Source of the DNA: Desulfurobacteriaceae bacterium
Lineage (GTDB): Bacteria > Aquificota > Aquificia > Desulfurobacteriales > Desulfurobacteriaceae
Length of the DNA stretch: 60,863 nt
Direction: 5' to 3'
Assembly (NCBI GenBank): GCA_039832905.1
Contig: JBDOLX010000095.1
Span: forward strand, 1-60,863
The translations under genes were made by a program, and so were the position numbers. The notes beneath the pieces are model-generated. The model did no database searches, was not told the DNA's origin, and saw only the letters and a list, made by a program, of their open reading frames with translations. Below, in pieces: positions 17,182 through 26,239 of this stretch (positions are counted from its first letter, which is position 1; every line of letters begins with the position of its first letter).

Positions 17182-18468
17182 CCATAATTCTTTACGTATG
17201 ATTATTTCGTCTCTCTGAGGACCGGTTGAAATCATTGGAATTTCGGTTTCTAAGTAATCTTCGATAAATCTTATAAAGTTTTGAGCCTCTTTTGGTAAGT
17301 TCTCAAACTTTTTAATGTGGGTTGTCTCTGTTTTCCAGCCGGGTAAAGTTTCGTAAATCGGTTCAACCTGATTAAGTTCTTTTGCTGTTGATGGGAAGTA
17401 GTCAATTTTCTTTCCGTTTATAGAGTATCCAACACATACCTTTATTTCGTCAAAAGCATCTAAAACATCAAGTTTTGTAATTATCAGACCGTCAAGGTCA
17501 TTTACCATTTTTGAGAACTTTAGGGAAAAGAGGTCTAACCAACCACATCTTCTTGGTCTTCCAGTAGTAGAACCGTATTCATGTCCTCTTGCCCTTAAAA
17601 GTTCTCCCACGTTGTCCTTTAATTCTGTTGGGAATGGACCACCACCTACTCTTGTGGTGTAAGCCTTTGCAATTCCAAATATTTTCTTGATTTTCTTGGG
17701 ACTTATTCCTGTTCCAGAGGATATTCCAAGAGATGAAGAGTTAGAAGATGTAACGTAAGGGTATGTTCCTATATCTATGTCAAGTAAGGTTGCCTGAGCG
17801 CCTTCAAAAAGAACTCTTTCTCCATCATCTATTGCGTTATTTAGTATGGAAACTGTATCAGTGATGAAATCTTGGAGCTTTTCATAAGTTTTCACAGTGT
17901 TTGTGTATATTTCGTCAAAATTAAAGTTTACTTCATAGTTGTAAACGTGCTTTAAAGTTAACTCTTTTTCCCTTATGTTCCATTTCAATTTCTCTTTGAA
18001 AGTTTCTTCATCTTTAAGGTCTGCAATCCTTATTCCGACCCTTCCAGCCTTGTCTCTATAAGCTGGGCCAATTCCTTTTAGAGTTGTTCCAATTGACTTG
18101 TTTCCTTTTAGTTTTTCAGCTGCTGCATCAAGAGCTTTATGGTAAGGGAATATTATGTGTGCCCTCTCACTGACAAAGATTCTTCCTTCAACGGAGATTT
18201 TTGCGTTTCTTACCAGTTCGACCTCTTTCAGTAATCCTTCAAGGTCTATTACCATTCCGTTTCCGAGGACGCACTTTTTCCCTTCGTGAAGTATTCCGGA
18301 GGGGAGAAGGTGGAGGATATATTTCTTACCGTCGACTACGACTGTATGACCAGCGTTGTTTCCTCCTTGAAACCTTACAATGAAATCTACTTTCTCAGAG
18401 AGAATGTCAACTATCTTTCCTTTTCCTTCATCGCCCCATTGGGTTCCGACAATTGCAAGTGTAGACAT
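17179..18468 (-). CDS. purA: Adenylosuccinate synthetase
   Basis: The product has 429 residues. It joins IMP and aspartate with GTP to give adenylosuccinate, the first committed step to AMP. The N-terminal GTP loop is GTQWGDEGKGK, with the IMP/aspartate region RFQGGNNAGHTV. GTTLKGIGPAYRDK, FEGAQATLLDID and TRVGGGPFPTE are intact, as is the C-terminal GRPRRCGWLD. The ATG follows AGGAGGCGGTTTA. It lies 12 bases after hisZ, as the last gene of a thrC-hisZ-purA operon. Confidence 0.97.
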   Translation of the reverse strand: MSTLAIVGTQWGDEGKGKIVDILSEKVDFIVRFQGGNNAGHTVVVDGKKYILHLLPSGILHEGKKCVLGNGMVIDLEGLLKEVELVRNAKISVEGRIFVSERAHIIFPYHKALDAAAEKLKGNKSIGTTLKGIGPAYRDKAGRVGIRIADLKDEETFKEKLKWNIREKELTLKHVYNYEVNFNFDEIYTNTVKTYEKLQDFITDTVSILNNAIDDGERVLFEGAQATLLDIDIGTYPYVTSSNSSSLGISSGTGISPKKIKKIFGIAKAYTTRVGGGPFPTELKDNVGELLRARGHEYGSTTGRPRRCGWLDLFSLKFSKMVNDLDGLIITKLDVLDAFDEIKVCVGYSINGKKIDYFPSTAKELNQVEPIYETLPGWKTETTHIKKFENLPKEAQNFIRFIEDYLETEIPMISTGPQRDEIIIRKELW

Positions 18469-18480
18469 TAAACCGCCTCC

Positions 18481-19728
18481 TCAAAAGCTATTGGTAAGTT
18501 CGTCAATTGTTATTTTAATAGGTTCTTGCTTTTCCCTTACAAAGAGTAGACACTCATCCTCTTTTAATCCTTCAGCGTTTAGGACAATAACTTTTTCATA
18601 ACCTTTATTGAAGGCTACTTTCAAAGAGCTTTTTAAATCCCGTTCTACAATGTCCCTTGCAACAGAGTATCCTTTCTTTCTCAAGGTTTTGGCGATCTTG
18701 TGTGCTTTGAAAAGCTCTTTTTTTAGATCAACTATGTAAAAGTCAAGCTTCTGGCTTGCCTTTAACACTCCTTTTTTTTCCAAAAGTTCTTGTATAGCAT
18801 CTATGTTTAAAGCTATTCCCGTTGCAGGGAGAGGTCTTCCAAACTTTGCTAAAAGTTCGTTGTATCTTCCTCCACCACCAAGAGAGAAGCCAAAAAGAGG
18901 ATGAAAAACTTCAAAAGTAACCCCTGTATGATATTCCATTCCTCTTTTCTCTGAAAGGTCAAAGATTACCTTTTTCTCAAATCCATAAGTCTTGAGAATG
19001 GAAACCATCTCCTTTAAGGAAAGGACAGCTTTTTGGGATTTTTCATTTTTAAAAATTTTCAAAGCTTCGTCTAAGACCTCTTCCTTGCCGTAAAGTTCTA
19101 AAAGGACTTCTATTTTTCTCTTTTTGTCGTTTTCTATTCCTCTTTCTTCAATAAAAATCTCAATTCCCGATAAATCTTTGTGTCTTAAAAGTTTTATGAA
19201 GGTATCTTTGTCATCTATCTCAAGTTCTTCAATTACTCCTTCTATAAATTCACTGCTTCCTATATCTATCTGAAAAGACTTTAATCCTAAGTTCTCCAAG
19301 ACGTTTACAACGATCGCTACTATTTCAGCGTCGGCTTCAACGTGTGGGACTCCTATAAGTTCTATACCAAACTGAAACTGTTCTCTATCGGAGTCTATGT
19401 CTCTAAAGATTTTTCCCTTGTAAAAAAATCTAAAAGGGGGTTCATCATCTTTAAAAGAAGATGCAACAATTTTTGCAACTTGAGGAGTGAAGTCTGGTCT
19501 AACAGCCATTAACTTTCCTGTAAACCTGTCTACAAGTTTAAAACTCACTTCTTCAAGGTCTTCACCTACAATCTTAAAGGTGGAAAGGTACTCTATAGTG
19601 GGAGGAGAAATTTCCCTATATCCCCAAAGGGATACAACTTTTTCTATTTTTCTTTGTATTGCCTCTCTAACCTTTGTTTCATCCTGCAAAAGGGTTTTAA
19701 AACCTTTGGGTATTTCTGTCTTTACCAT
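18481..19728 (-). CDS. hisZ: ATP phosphoribosyltransferase regulatory subunit
   Basis: The product has 415 residues related to histidyl-tRNA synthetase. HisZ forms a complex with the short HisG and is needed for the first step of histidine synthesis. Class II motif 2 is seen in RPDFTPQVAKIVASSF with FYKGKIFRD, and motif 3-like residues in FSLGGGGRYNELLAKFGRP. A C-terminal anticodon-binding-like domain is present (about 325-400). The length and pairing with purA favour HisZ over a true HisRS, although HisZ and HisRS are easily confused. hisG is not in the window. Another histidine gene, hisA, lies at 23.6 kb. Confidence 0.85.
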   Translation of the reverse strand: MVKTEIPKGFKTLLQDETKVREAIQRKIEKVVSLWGYREISPPTIEYLSTFKIVGEDLEEVSFKLVDRFTGKLMAVRPDFTPQVAKIVASSFKDDEPPFRFFYKGKIFRDIDSDREQFQFGIELIGVPHVEADAEIVAIVVNVLENLGLKSFQIDIGSSEFIEGVIEELEIDDKDTFIKLLRHKDLSGIEIFIEERGIENDKKRKIEVLLELYGKEEVLDEALKIFKNEKSQKAVLSLKEMVSILKTYGFEKKVIFDLSEKRGMEYHTGVTFEVFHPLFGFSLGGGGRYNELLAKFGRPLPATGIALNIDAIQELLEKKGVLKASQKLDFYIVDLKKELFKAHKIAKTLRKKGYSVARDIVERDLKSSLKVAFNKGYEKVIVLNAEGLKEDECLLFVREKQEPIKITIDELTNSF

Positions 19729-19729
19729 C

Positions 19730-20791
19730 TTACAGTCCCAATGCCTTTACTATTTCGTTCTTGTCTGCTGGTAAAGTAAGTGGTTCTACTCCAATGGACA
19801 TCGCGGTATCTGGATCTTTAAGTCCGTGTCCTGTGAGCGTGCAAACTATTACGTCGCCTTTTTCAAACATTCCTTTCTCTCTTGCACACTTTATTACTCC
19901 AGCAATTGAAGCAGCAGATGCAGGTTCGCAAAAGATTCCTTCAGTTCTTGCCACAAGTCTGTAAGCTTCTAAGATTTCTTCATCCGTTACCATATCTATG
20001 AAACCGCCAGATTCTTTAGCAGCGTTAACAGCTCCTTCCCAGCTTGCAGGATTTCCAATTCTAATAGCAGTAGCTATGGTTTCAGGATTTTTCACAGGAT
20101 GTCCAAGAACGATTGGTGCAGCTCCAGCAGCCTGCCAACCACACATTTTAGGTTTTGAGTCAACTTTACCGGCTTTAAAATATTCTTTATATCCCATCCA
20201 GTAAGCTGTGATGTTTCCAGCATTCCCTACAGGAATGAAGTGGTAATCTGGAGCTCTTCCAAGTTGCTGGCAAACTTCAAACGCAGCAGTTTTTTGTCCT
20301 TGGAGTCTGTAAGGATTTATGGAGTTAACAATTGTAATCGGATATTCAGCTCCAATTTCTCTAACTATTTCAAGAGCTTCGTCAAAGTTTCCTTTTATCT
20401 GAACAACATTTGCTCCATACATTACTGCCTGAGAAAGCTTTCCAAGTGCTATTTTTCCTTCAGGAATTAAAACAACTGCTTTTAGACCCGCCTTTGCTGC
20501 GTACGCTGCGGCAGAAGCGGATGTATTTCCGGTGGAAGCGCAAATTACTGCTTTTGCACCTTCTTCAACGGCCTTTGAAACGGCCATAGTCATTCCTCTA
20601 TCTTTAAAAGAACCGGTAGGGTTAAGACCTTCAAACTTTAGATAAAGTTTTATTCCTGGCTTTATCTCATTTGCAAGATTGTTCGCTTTAATAAGTGGAG
20701 TATTTCCTTCAAGTAGTGTTATTACAGGTGTTTTTTCAGAAACGGGTAAAAAATCTCTAAACTCTTCTATAACACCTCTCCACTTTTTCAT
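19730..20791 (-). CDS. thrC: Threonine synthase
   Basis: The product has 353 residues. It is a PLP enzyme converting O-phosphohomoserine to threonine. The PLP lysine is in [10 protein letters not shown] (about residue 63) and the phosphate-binding loop is in the [13 protein letters not shown] region. [17 protein letters not shown] and the C-terminal [12 protein letters not shown] are typical of the short bacterial/archaeal ThrC class. The ATG follows GGAGGAAACTA. It is divergent from dapA across a 100-base intergenic region, so both aspartate-family pathways may share regulation there. Confidence 0.95.
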   Translation of the reverse strand: MKKWRGVIEEFRDFLPVSEKTPVITLLEGNTPLIKANNLANEIKPGIKLYLKFEGLNPTGSFKDRGMTMAVSKAVEEGAKAVICASTGNTSASAAAYAAKAGLKAVVLIPEGKIALGKLSQAVMYGANVVQIKGNFDEALEIVREIGAEYPITIVNSINPYRLQGQKTAAFEVCQQLGRAPDYHFIPVGNAGNITAYWMGYKEYFKAGKVDSKPKMCGWQAAGAAPIVLGHPVKNPETIATAIRIGNPASWEGAVNAAKESGGFIDMVTDEEILEAYRLVARTEGIFCEPASAASIAGVIKCAREKGMFEKGDVIVCTLTGHGLKDPDTAMSIGVEPLTLPADKNEIVKALGL

Positions 20792-20892
20792 TAGTTTCCT
20801 CCAAAAACTTTTGAATATGTAGGGGAAATTCTATCACCTAAAATCTATTTACTTATGATAAGATTTACGCCAAAGAAAAAGTAGGAGGCAAT

Positions 20893-21765
20893 ATGTTTGA
20901 GGGCATTTACGTTGCCATTCCAACGCCTTTTAAAAATGGAAAAGTTGATGAGAAGGCTTTAAAGGATCATTTAAATTTCCTAATAGAAAATGGAGTTGAT
21001 GGAATTGTTCCTTGTGGAACAACAGGTGAGAGTGCAACTCTTTCTTACGAAGAACATGAAGAGGTAATAGCTTTAACGGTTGAGGAGTGTAGAGGAAAAG
21101 TAAAAGTTATTGCTGGAACAGGTTCAAACTCCACTGAAGAAGCCATAAGACTTACAAAGTTTGCAGAAAAAATAGGGGCTGATGGTGCTCTTCTTATAAC
21201 TCCTTACTATAACAAACCTAACCAGGAAGGACTCTACTTACACTTTAAAAAGGTAGCTGAATCTGTAAACATTCCAATAGTTCTTTATAACGTTCCTGGA
21301 AGAACTGGCGTTAACATGCTACCAGAAACTGTGGCAAGACTTTCTGAAATAGAAAACATAGTAGCGATAAAAGAAGCAACAGGCGATATGAACGTAACAA
21401 CCGAGATAGTTAGACTTTGTGGAGAAAAAATAACAGTCCTTTCAGGAGATGACTTAACATTCTTCCCTCTCCTTTCTGTTGGGGCAAAAGGTGTAATTTC
21501 CGTTACTGCTAACATCGTTCCTGGCAAAATGGTTAAAATGTACAAAAACTTCGTAGATGGAAAAATAAAAGAAGCAATGGATCTCCACTTTGAAATTTAT
21601 CCACTTTCAAAAGTTCTCTTTATAGACACAAACCCAATTCCTGTTAAAACTGCCCTTTACTTTATGGGAAGAATGGAGAAGGAATTTAGGCTTCCATTGT
21701 GTCCTACTTCCATAGAGAAGGAAGCTAAAATTAGAGAGGTTTTAACCAACTTAGGAGTTATATGA
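20893..21765 (+). CDS. dapA: 4-Hydroxy-tetrahydrodipicolinate synthase
   Basis: The product has 290 residues. It condenses pyruvate with aspartate semialdehyde in lysine and diaminopimelate synthesis. Key elements are CGTTGESATL, the Schiff-base lysine in VAIKEATGD, the catalytic tyrosine region YNVPGRTGVN and the GDDLTFF loop. The ATG has AGGAGGCAAT upstream. A possible -10 TATGAT lies about 35 bases before the ribosome-binding site, without a convincing -35. The stop overlaps the next gene (ATGA). Confidence 0.97.
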   Translation: MFEGIYVAIPTPFKNGKVDEKALKDHLNFLIENGVDGIVPCGTTGESATLSYEEHEEVIALTVEECRGKVKVIAGTGSNSTEEAIRLTKFAEKIGADGALLITPYYNKPNQEGLYLHFKKVAESVNIPIVLYNVPGRTGVNMLPETVARLSEIENIVAIKEATGDMNVTTEIVRLCGEKITVLSGDDLTFFPLLSVGAKGVISVTANIVPGKMVKMYKNFVDGKIKEAMDLHFEIYPLSKVLFIDTNPIPVKTALYFMGRMEKEFRLPLCPTSIEKEAKIREVLTNLGVI

Positions 21766-22781
21766 TGGCAATTTCAGACTATAGGGACTTGGAAAGGCTT
21801 TTCCATTACTTTGAGATAAGGGAAAAGGATAGAAAGAATATGCAATTTTTGGGAAAGATTCTTTTACCTTACGAAGAGGAGTTTGCAGAAGCTTTCTACA
21901 ATAACTTGATGAAATTTGAGGACATAAAAGAGTACTTACCGAAAGATAAGATAGATAGACTTAAACAGACAATAAAAGAGTGGTACAGAAAGCTTTTTTC
22001 CGGAAACTATGATTCTGAGTACCTTCTTTATCTTCTTAGGGTAGCTAAAGTTCACGTGGAGGAAGCGATACCTCCTCACTACATCATTATTGCTATGAAC
22101 TTTGTTGGAAGATTTTGTACAAGAAGAGTGGCAAGATTTTTCTCTCAGCAAGCTAAGGAATTTCTAAATAGTAAAGAAAGAACTGATAAATATCACGATG
22201 GGGAAAAGGAAATAATAGAAGACTTTATCCTAGATGAAGTTTTTGAAAGGATGGAAGACTTAAACAGGTCTTTACGGAAGTTTTTAGCTTTAAATGAAGA
22301 TATTTTGTTTTCCTACTATATAGATTCAGAGCTTAGAACGCTCCTAAATGCAACAAAACTAGAAAGGTTTACTATTTCTTTTAGTAAAAAGTTCGCAATA
22401 TTTATGGATATTGCTATTCTTTTGGGGCTTATGTTCCTTGCAATCTTTGTAATCGGTCTGTTTGCTATGGATATATCTCACATATTCCACGGAAACCTTG
22501 CTCACGGTCTTATTGCTGCTCTTGGTGATCTTCTAATCTTGTGGACAGTACTAGAGCTTCTTAACAGTGAAATCAAGTTTATGCTTGGTGGAGAGCTTGC
22601 TGTTAGTGCTTTTGTAAGTGTTGCTCTTGCTGCTACCATTAGAGAAGCGTTGGTTGCCTCACTCGAACACACAAAACCTATAGAGTTTAAGTTGGGAATA
22701 GGTGCCTTAATACTCATTCTAGGAATAGTTTTTGGAATAGTTAAATGGTTTGAATTGAAAAAAGAGAAAAAGAGGGGTTAA
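21762..22781 (+). CDS. Globin-sensor (protoglobin-like) domain fused to a PsiE-like membrane domain
   Basis: The product has 339 residues. Residues about 10-160 fit a globin-coupled-sensor fold: FHYFEIREKDRKNMQFLGKI, EEFAEAFYNNLMKFEDIKEYL and the proximal-histidine segment LRVAKVHVEEAIPPHYI with H98 as candidate haem ligand. Residues about 205-330 form four membrane helices with IFHGNLAHGLIAALGDLLIL, resembling PsiE (phosphate-starvation-inducible membrane protein). No kinase, cyclase or chemoreceptor output is present, so the membrane domain itself would be the output. It lies between dapA and dapB with ATGA and three-base spacings, so it is cotranscribed with lysine/peptidoglycan-precursor genes. 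Domain identities are by pattern; oxygen or redox sensing is inference. Confidence 0.65.
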   Translation: MMAISDYRDLERLFHYFEIREKDRKNMQFLGKILLPYEEEFAEAFYNNLMKFEDIKEYLPKDKIDRLKQTIKEWYRKLFSGNYDSEYLLYLLRVAKVHVEEAIPPHYIIIAMNFVGRFCTRRVARFFSQQAKEFLNSKERTDKYHDGEKEIIEDFILDEVFERMEDLNRSLRKFLALNEDILFSYYIDSELRTLLNATKLERFTISFSKKFAIFMDIAILLGLMFLAIFVIGLFAMDISHIFHGNLAHGLIAALGDLLILWTVLELLNSEIKFMLGGELAVSAFVSVALAATIREALVASLEHTKPIEFKLGIGALILILGIVFGIVKWFELKKEKKRG

Positions 22782-22784
22782 CTT

Positions 22785-23567
22785 ATGGTTAAAGTAGCTG
22801 TTCTTGGTGCTGAAGGAAGAATGGGAAACTTAATTGCAAATCTTGTTTTAGAAGATAAAGATCTAAAGCTTGTTGGAGTTACAGAAAAGCCAGATTCTAA
22901 CGTTATAGGGAAAGACTTTGTAAAGGGTGTAAAGTTTTATTCTTCCATAAGAGAAATACCGGAAAAACCAGATGTTATTATTGACTTTACTACTCCTGCT
23001 GCAACTCTTTCCCTTTTAGAAGAAGCAAAAGATTTAAATATTGCTCTTGTTATAGGGACAACGGGTTTTAAAAAAGAGGAAAAGAAGAAGATAGAGGAAG
23101 TGGCGAAGTTTATTCCAATTGTTTTCTCTCCTAATATGAGTCTTGGGGTAAACCTCCTTTTTAAACTTGTCGCTGAAGTTACGAAAGCCCTAAAAGACAA
23201 AGGGTATGATATTGAAATATTTGAAATTCACCATAGGTTCAAAAAGGATGCTCCTTCTGGAACTGCAATGAGGCTTGCTGAAATAATTGCTGAAAACCTT
23301 GGAAAGGATTTGGATGAGATAGCCGTTTACGGTAGAAAAGGGATTGTTGGAGAAAGAAAACAAAATGAACTTGGAGTTTTTGCTGCAAGAATGGGAGACG
23401 TTGTTGGAGACCATACGGTATTTTTTGCAACACTTGGGGAAAGACTTGAACTTACCCATAGAGCTACAAGTCGTGAGACTTTCGCGAGAGGAGCGATAGT
23501 CGCTGCAAAGTGGGTTGTAGGTAAAGAACCGGGACTTTACAACATGTTTGATGTTTTGGGGATTTGA
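22785..23567 (+). CDS. dapB: 4-Hydroxy-tetrahydrodipicolinate reductase
   Basis: The product has 260 residues. It reduces the DapA product with NAD(P)H. The nucleotide-binding motif is VAVLGAEGRMGN, followed by VIDFTTPAATLS, GTTGFKKEE and SPNMSLGVNL. The active-site signature is EIHHRFKKDAPSGTA. The ATG follows GAGGGG. It is third in the dapA-globin/PsiE-dapB run. Confidence 0.96.
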   Translation: MVKVAVLGAEGRMGNLIANLVLEDKDLKLVGVTEKPDSNVIGKDFVKGVKFYSSIREIPEKPDVIIDFTTPAATLSLLEEAKDLNIALVIGTTGFKKEEKKKIEEVAKFIPIVFSPNMSLGVNLLFKLVAEVTKALKDKGYDIEIFEIHHRFKKDAPSGTAMRLAEIIAENLGKDLDEIAVYGRKGIVGERKQNELGVFAARMGDVVGDHTVFFATLGERLELTHRATSRETFARGAIVAAKWVVGKEPGLYNMFDVLGI

Positions 23568-23604
23568 TGAAAAAGGTTATTTTGGCGAATAAATGGGAGG
23601 TTAT

Positions 23605-24327
23605 ATGTTTGAAGTCATTCCAGCAGTTGACATAAAAGGCGGAAAATGTGTAAGGCTCTATCAGGGAAGAGCTGATCAGGAGAAGGTCTATTTTGAGAAC
23701 CCTGTTGAAGTTGCCAAAAAGTGGAAAAGTGAAGGAGCTAGAAGAATTCACGTTGTTGATCTTGATGGGGCTTTTGAAGGAATTCCAAAGAACATAAAAA
23801 TTGTTGAGGAAATAGTGAAAAGTGTTAGTGTCCCAATTCAGTTTGGGGGAGGAGTTAGAACTATTGAAGCTTTGGATAGGCTTTTCTCAATTGGAGTCGA
23901 TAGAGTCGTTGTTGGGACTGTTGCAGTAGAAGAACCAGAACTTTTTGAAAGAATGGTCAAAAAGTATCCAGGAAAGATTGTTCTTGGAATAGATGCAAAA
24001 GGCGGAATGGTTACAGCAAGAGGTTGGGTTGAAGTAACGAAGATACCTGCAATTGAGCTTGCTAAAAAGTACGACGAAATGGATATATGGGGCTTTGTTT
24101 ATACGGACATTTCAAGAGATGGAACTTTAACAAGTCCAAACTTTGAAGAAGTGGAGAAGTTTGCAAAAAGCGTTAAAAAGCCTGTAATAGCCTCTGGTGG
24201 CGTTTCTAAACTGGAGGATATCATCAAACTTTCAGGGATTAAGAATGTGGTTGGAGCAATAGTAGGTAAGGCTCTTTATGAAGGGAAAATATCTTTAAGG
24301 GAATGTCTTGAAAATTTAGGAGTTTAA
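23605..24327 (+). CDS. hisA: Phosphoribosylformimino-5-aminoimidazole carboxamide ribotide isomerase
   Basis: About 240 residues. HisA is the (beta/alpha)8 isomerase of histidine synthesis. The catalytic Asp pair is in IPAVDIKGGKCVRL and YTDISRDGT. Phosphate-binding loops are QFGGGVRT and IASGGVS, and VVDLDGAFEG is present. I prefer the ATG at 23605 because GGGAGGT sits five bases before it; the ATG four codons earlier overlaps that site. Confidence 0.95.
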   Translation: MFEVIPAVDIKGGKCVRLYQGRADQEKVYFENPVEVAKKWKSEGARRIHVVDLDGAFEGIPKNIKIVEEIVKSVSVPIQFGGGVRTIEALDRLFSIGVDRVVVGTVAVEEPELFERMVKKYPGKIVLGIDAKGGMVTARGWVEVTKIPAIELAKKYDEMDIWGFVYTDISRDGTLTSPNFEEVEKFAKSVKKPVIASGGVSKLEDIIKLSGIKNVVGAIVGKALYEGKISLRECLENLGV

Positions 24328-24438
24328 TTGTTTTGGTAAGATAACCTTGGTATTTAGTACTTAAAAAGATTTCATAAAAATTTTAAAAATTAGGAAAATA
24401 GGAAAAATAAAGCGGGGAATGATATTAAAGACAGTAAA

Positions 24439-24606
24439 ATGAACAGGTCGAAGCTTGTTTTAGTGGCTTTATTTCTGATCTTTTTCCAAGTTATTGTTTC
24501 AAGTCTCTTATATAAGCTTTTAAAGTATTTCGATGTATATCCTAATATTGATTATAGATTTTGTTATATCTTCTGTTCCTATTTTCATTTTGTTTTGGGT
24601 AGGTAG
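24439..24606 (+). CDS. Small membrane ORF, possible displaced 5' part of the next gene
   Basis: The ORF has 55 residues beginning MNRSKLVLVALFLIFF, with one strong membrane helix at about 6-28. It overlaps the next gene in another frame. No good ribosome-binding site precedes it. It may be a small protein, or the original N-terminus of the downstream membrane protein separated by a frameshift near 24530. The 110 bases between hisA and this ORF are very AT-rich and hold nothing else recognisable. Confidence 0.3.
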   Translation: MNRSKLVLVALFLIFFQVIVSSLLYKLLKYFDVYPNIDYRFCYIFCSYFHFVLGR

Positions 24607-25264
24607 TTCTTCTAGTAATACGGCTTCCGGAAATGCTGATGATCCTCTGAAAAAAGCTTCAGTGGGATTTGTAACCTCTTTCCTAATTTTTATGTACTTT
24701 GTTTTTTTGGTAACAGGAATACTTTTTAAGCTTGGTGATTGGCTTACTGGATTATTTACAACTACTTTTGAAGAAAAAATAATATTTTGGCGTTTGACAG
24801 AACATATAGACGTATCTGTAGTAATTTTGGCATTTGTGGTGTATATAGTTTGGAAAAATATTAAAAAAGGATTTGAAATCAAAAAATTCCTTGCAATGCT
24901 TTTAGTGATTCCCATATTTTTCTTCCTAGGTGTAGCCTTTTTCTTATCAGCTGTTTATAATGCTAAAGACTTAAAAGCATATTACACAGTCGGTAAAGAA
25001 GCTTTTTATGAACCTTGTACATTCCAAGGGTTAGTAATTAAGCATGGTGGCAGAGGGAGTGGTACTCGTTTTTACGCAAAATGTGGGGAAAAAGAAGAAG
25101 TGTATTTATCTACATCTTTTTTTGCAAAAGTCATTTGTAAAACAGGAAAAGACAAGGTAGGTTCTTATCTTAGGTGCAATAAATTAAAAGGAAAGAAGGT
25201 TTTTCTAATAAGATCACTGTATAGCAATACTGTCTATGGTTTAAAGCTTGCAGAGTTAGAGTAG
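24533..25264 (+). CDS. Membrane protein of unknown function with a C-terminal cysteine-containing domain
   Basis: The product has 243 residues. Four hydrophobic segments lie at about 2-22, 45-66, 92-110 and 118-140, followed by a soluble domain of about 100 residues with cysteines in EPCTFQG, YAKCGE, VICKTG and LRCNKL. The ATG lacks a clear ribosome-binding site, so the true start is uncertain (see the overlapping ORF at 24439). The segment is more AT-rich than its neighbours and stands alone between hisA and the convergent rsmH, which is compatible with recent acquisition. I do not recognise the family. Confidence 0.55.
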   Translation: MYILILIIDFVISSVPIFILFWVGSSSSNTASGNADDPLKKASVGFVTSFLIFMYFVFLVTGILFKLGDWLTGLFTTTFEEKIIFWRLTEHIDVSVVILAFVVYIVWKNIKKGFEIKKFLAMLLVIPIFFFLGVAFFLSAVYNAKDLKAYYTVGKEAFYEPCTFQGLVIKHGGRGSGTRFYAKCGEKEEVYLSTSFFAKVICKTGKDKVGSYLRCNKLKGKKVFLIRSLYSNTVYGLKLAELE

Positions 25265-25269
25265 TTAAG

Positions 25270-26157
25270 TTAGCACTTTTTTTCCACTACCCTTAATTTT
25301 GCACTTCTTGATGCAGGATTTTCTCTTATTTCTTCTTCCGTTGGTTCTACAGGTTTCTTTGTTACTACTCTAAACCCTTCAAGGTTTCTTAAGATGCTTT
25401 TTACAAGCCTATCTTCTAAGGAATGAAAGGTTATAACGGCTATCCTACCGTTACAGGCAACATAGTTTGCAGCTTCAGGAATTCCTTCTTCTATTTCTTG
25501 AAATTCTTTGTTTACGTATATCCTTATAGCTTGGAATGTTTTAATTGCTGGATGTTTCTTTCTACCTACCCAAAGTTTTTTTGGAATAACCTCTTCAACG
25601 ATTTTTGCAAGTTCTAAGGTTGTTTCAATTGGTTTCTTCTTTCTTCTTCTTACAATTTCCCTAGCGATTTTTCTTGCAAATTTCTCCTCTCCATATCTAA
25701 AGATAATATCGGCAAGTTCCTTTTCAGAAAGTTCATTGACCACATCCTTTGCAGTAAGTTTTTGCCTTTTGTCCATTCTCATATCAAGAGGTTGTTCTTC
25801 CCAAACTGTAAAACCTCTGTTCCCTCTTAAGTGGAAATGGGAAACCCCAAGGTCAAAAAGGACTCCATTTACTTCCTCTATTCCTTCAGCTTCAAGGACT
25901 TCTCCAATTTGGGAAAAGTTCGCGTGGTAGATAGAAATTCTGTCTTGGTATTTTTCAAGTCTTTTCATTGCCCTCTCAATTGCTTCTTCATCTCTATCTA
26001 TTGCGATAACCTTGTTTTTAGGATTTGCCTTTAAAATTGCTTCTGTATGACCTCCTCCACCTAAAGTAGCATCAACAAAGATTCCTCCTTCCTTAGCTTT
26101 TAAGTATTCTATTGATTCCTTTAAAAGAACCGGCGGGTGGTATATTTCCTTTTCCAT
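25270..26157 (-). CDS. rsmH: 16S rRNA (cytosine1402-N4)-methyltransferase
   Basis: The product has 295 residues of the RsmH (MraW) family. It methylates N4 of C1402 in 16S rRNA. The N-terminal HPPVLLKE is followed by the SAM site DATLGGGGHTEAIL. DLGVSHFHLRGNRGFT, plus DMRMD, RKKHPAIKTFQAIRI and the C-terminal ITFHSLEDRLVK, are family signatures. The ATG follows TTGGAGTAAACAGA. It is usually the first gene of the dcw cluster, but here it is isolated from other division genes. Confidence 0.97.
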   Translation of the reverse strand: MEKEIYHPPVLLKESIEYLKAKEGGIFVDATLGGGGHTEAILKANPKNKVIAIDRDEEAIERAMKRLEKYQDRISIYHANFSQIGEVLEAEGIEEVNGVLFDLGVSHFHLRGNRGFTVWEEQPLDMRMDKRQKLTAKDVVNELSEKELADIIFRYGEEKFARKIAREIVRRRKKKPIETTLELAKIVEEVIPKKLWVGRKKHPAIKTFQAIRIYVNKEFQEIEEGIPEAANYVACNGRIAVITFHSLEDRLVKSILRNLEGFRVVTKKPVEPTEEEIRENPASRSAKLRVVEKKC

Positions 26158-26239
26158 TCTGTTTACTCCAAGCTTTTATATAGATTTTAAAGGTATTTTA
26201 AAATTTAATAAGGACTCTTTCTTTTGGGAGGATTGCACA

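Noticed and set aside
18481-19728. Histidyl-tRNA synthetase (hisS)
   Set aside because: Length, motif details and position next to purA favour HisZ; true HisRS proteins of this group have a different C-terminal domain, though some uncertainty remains.
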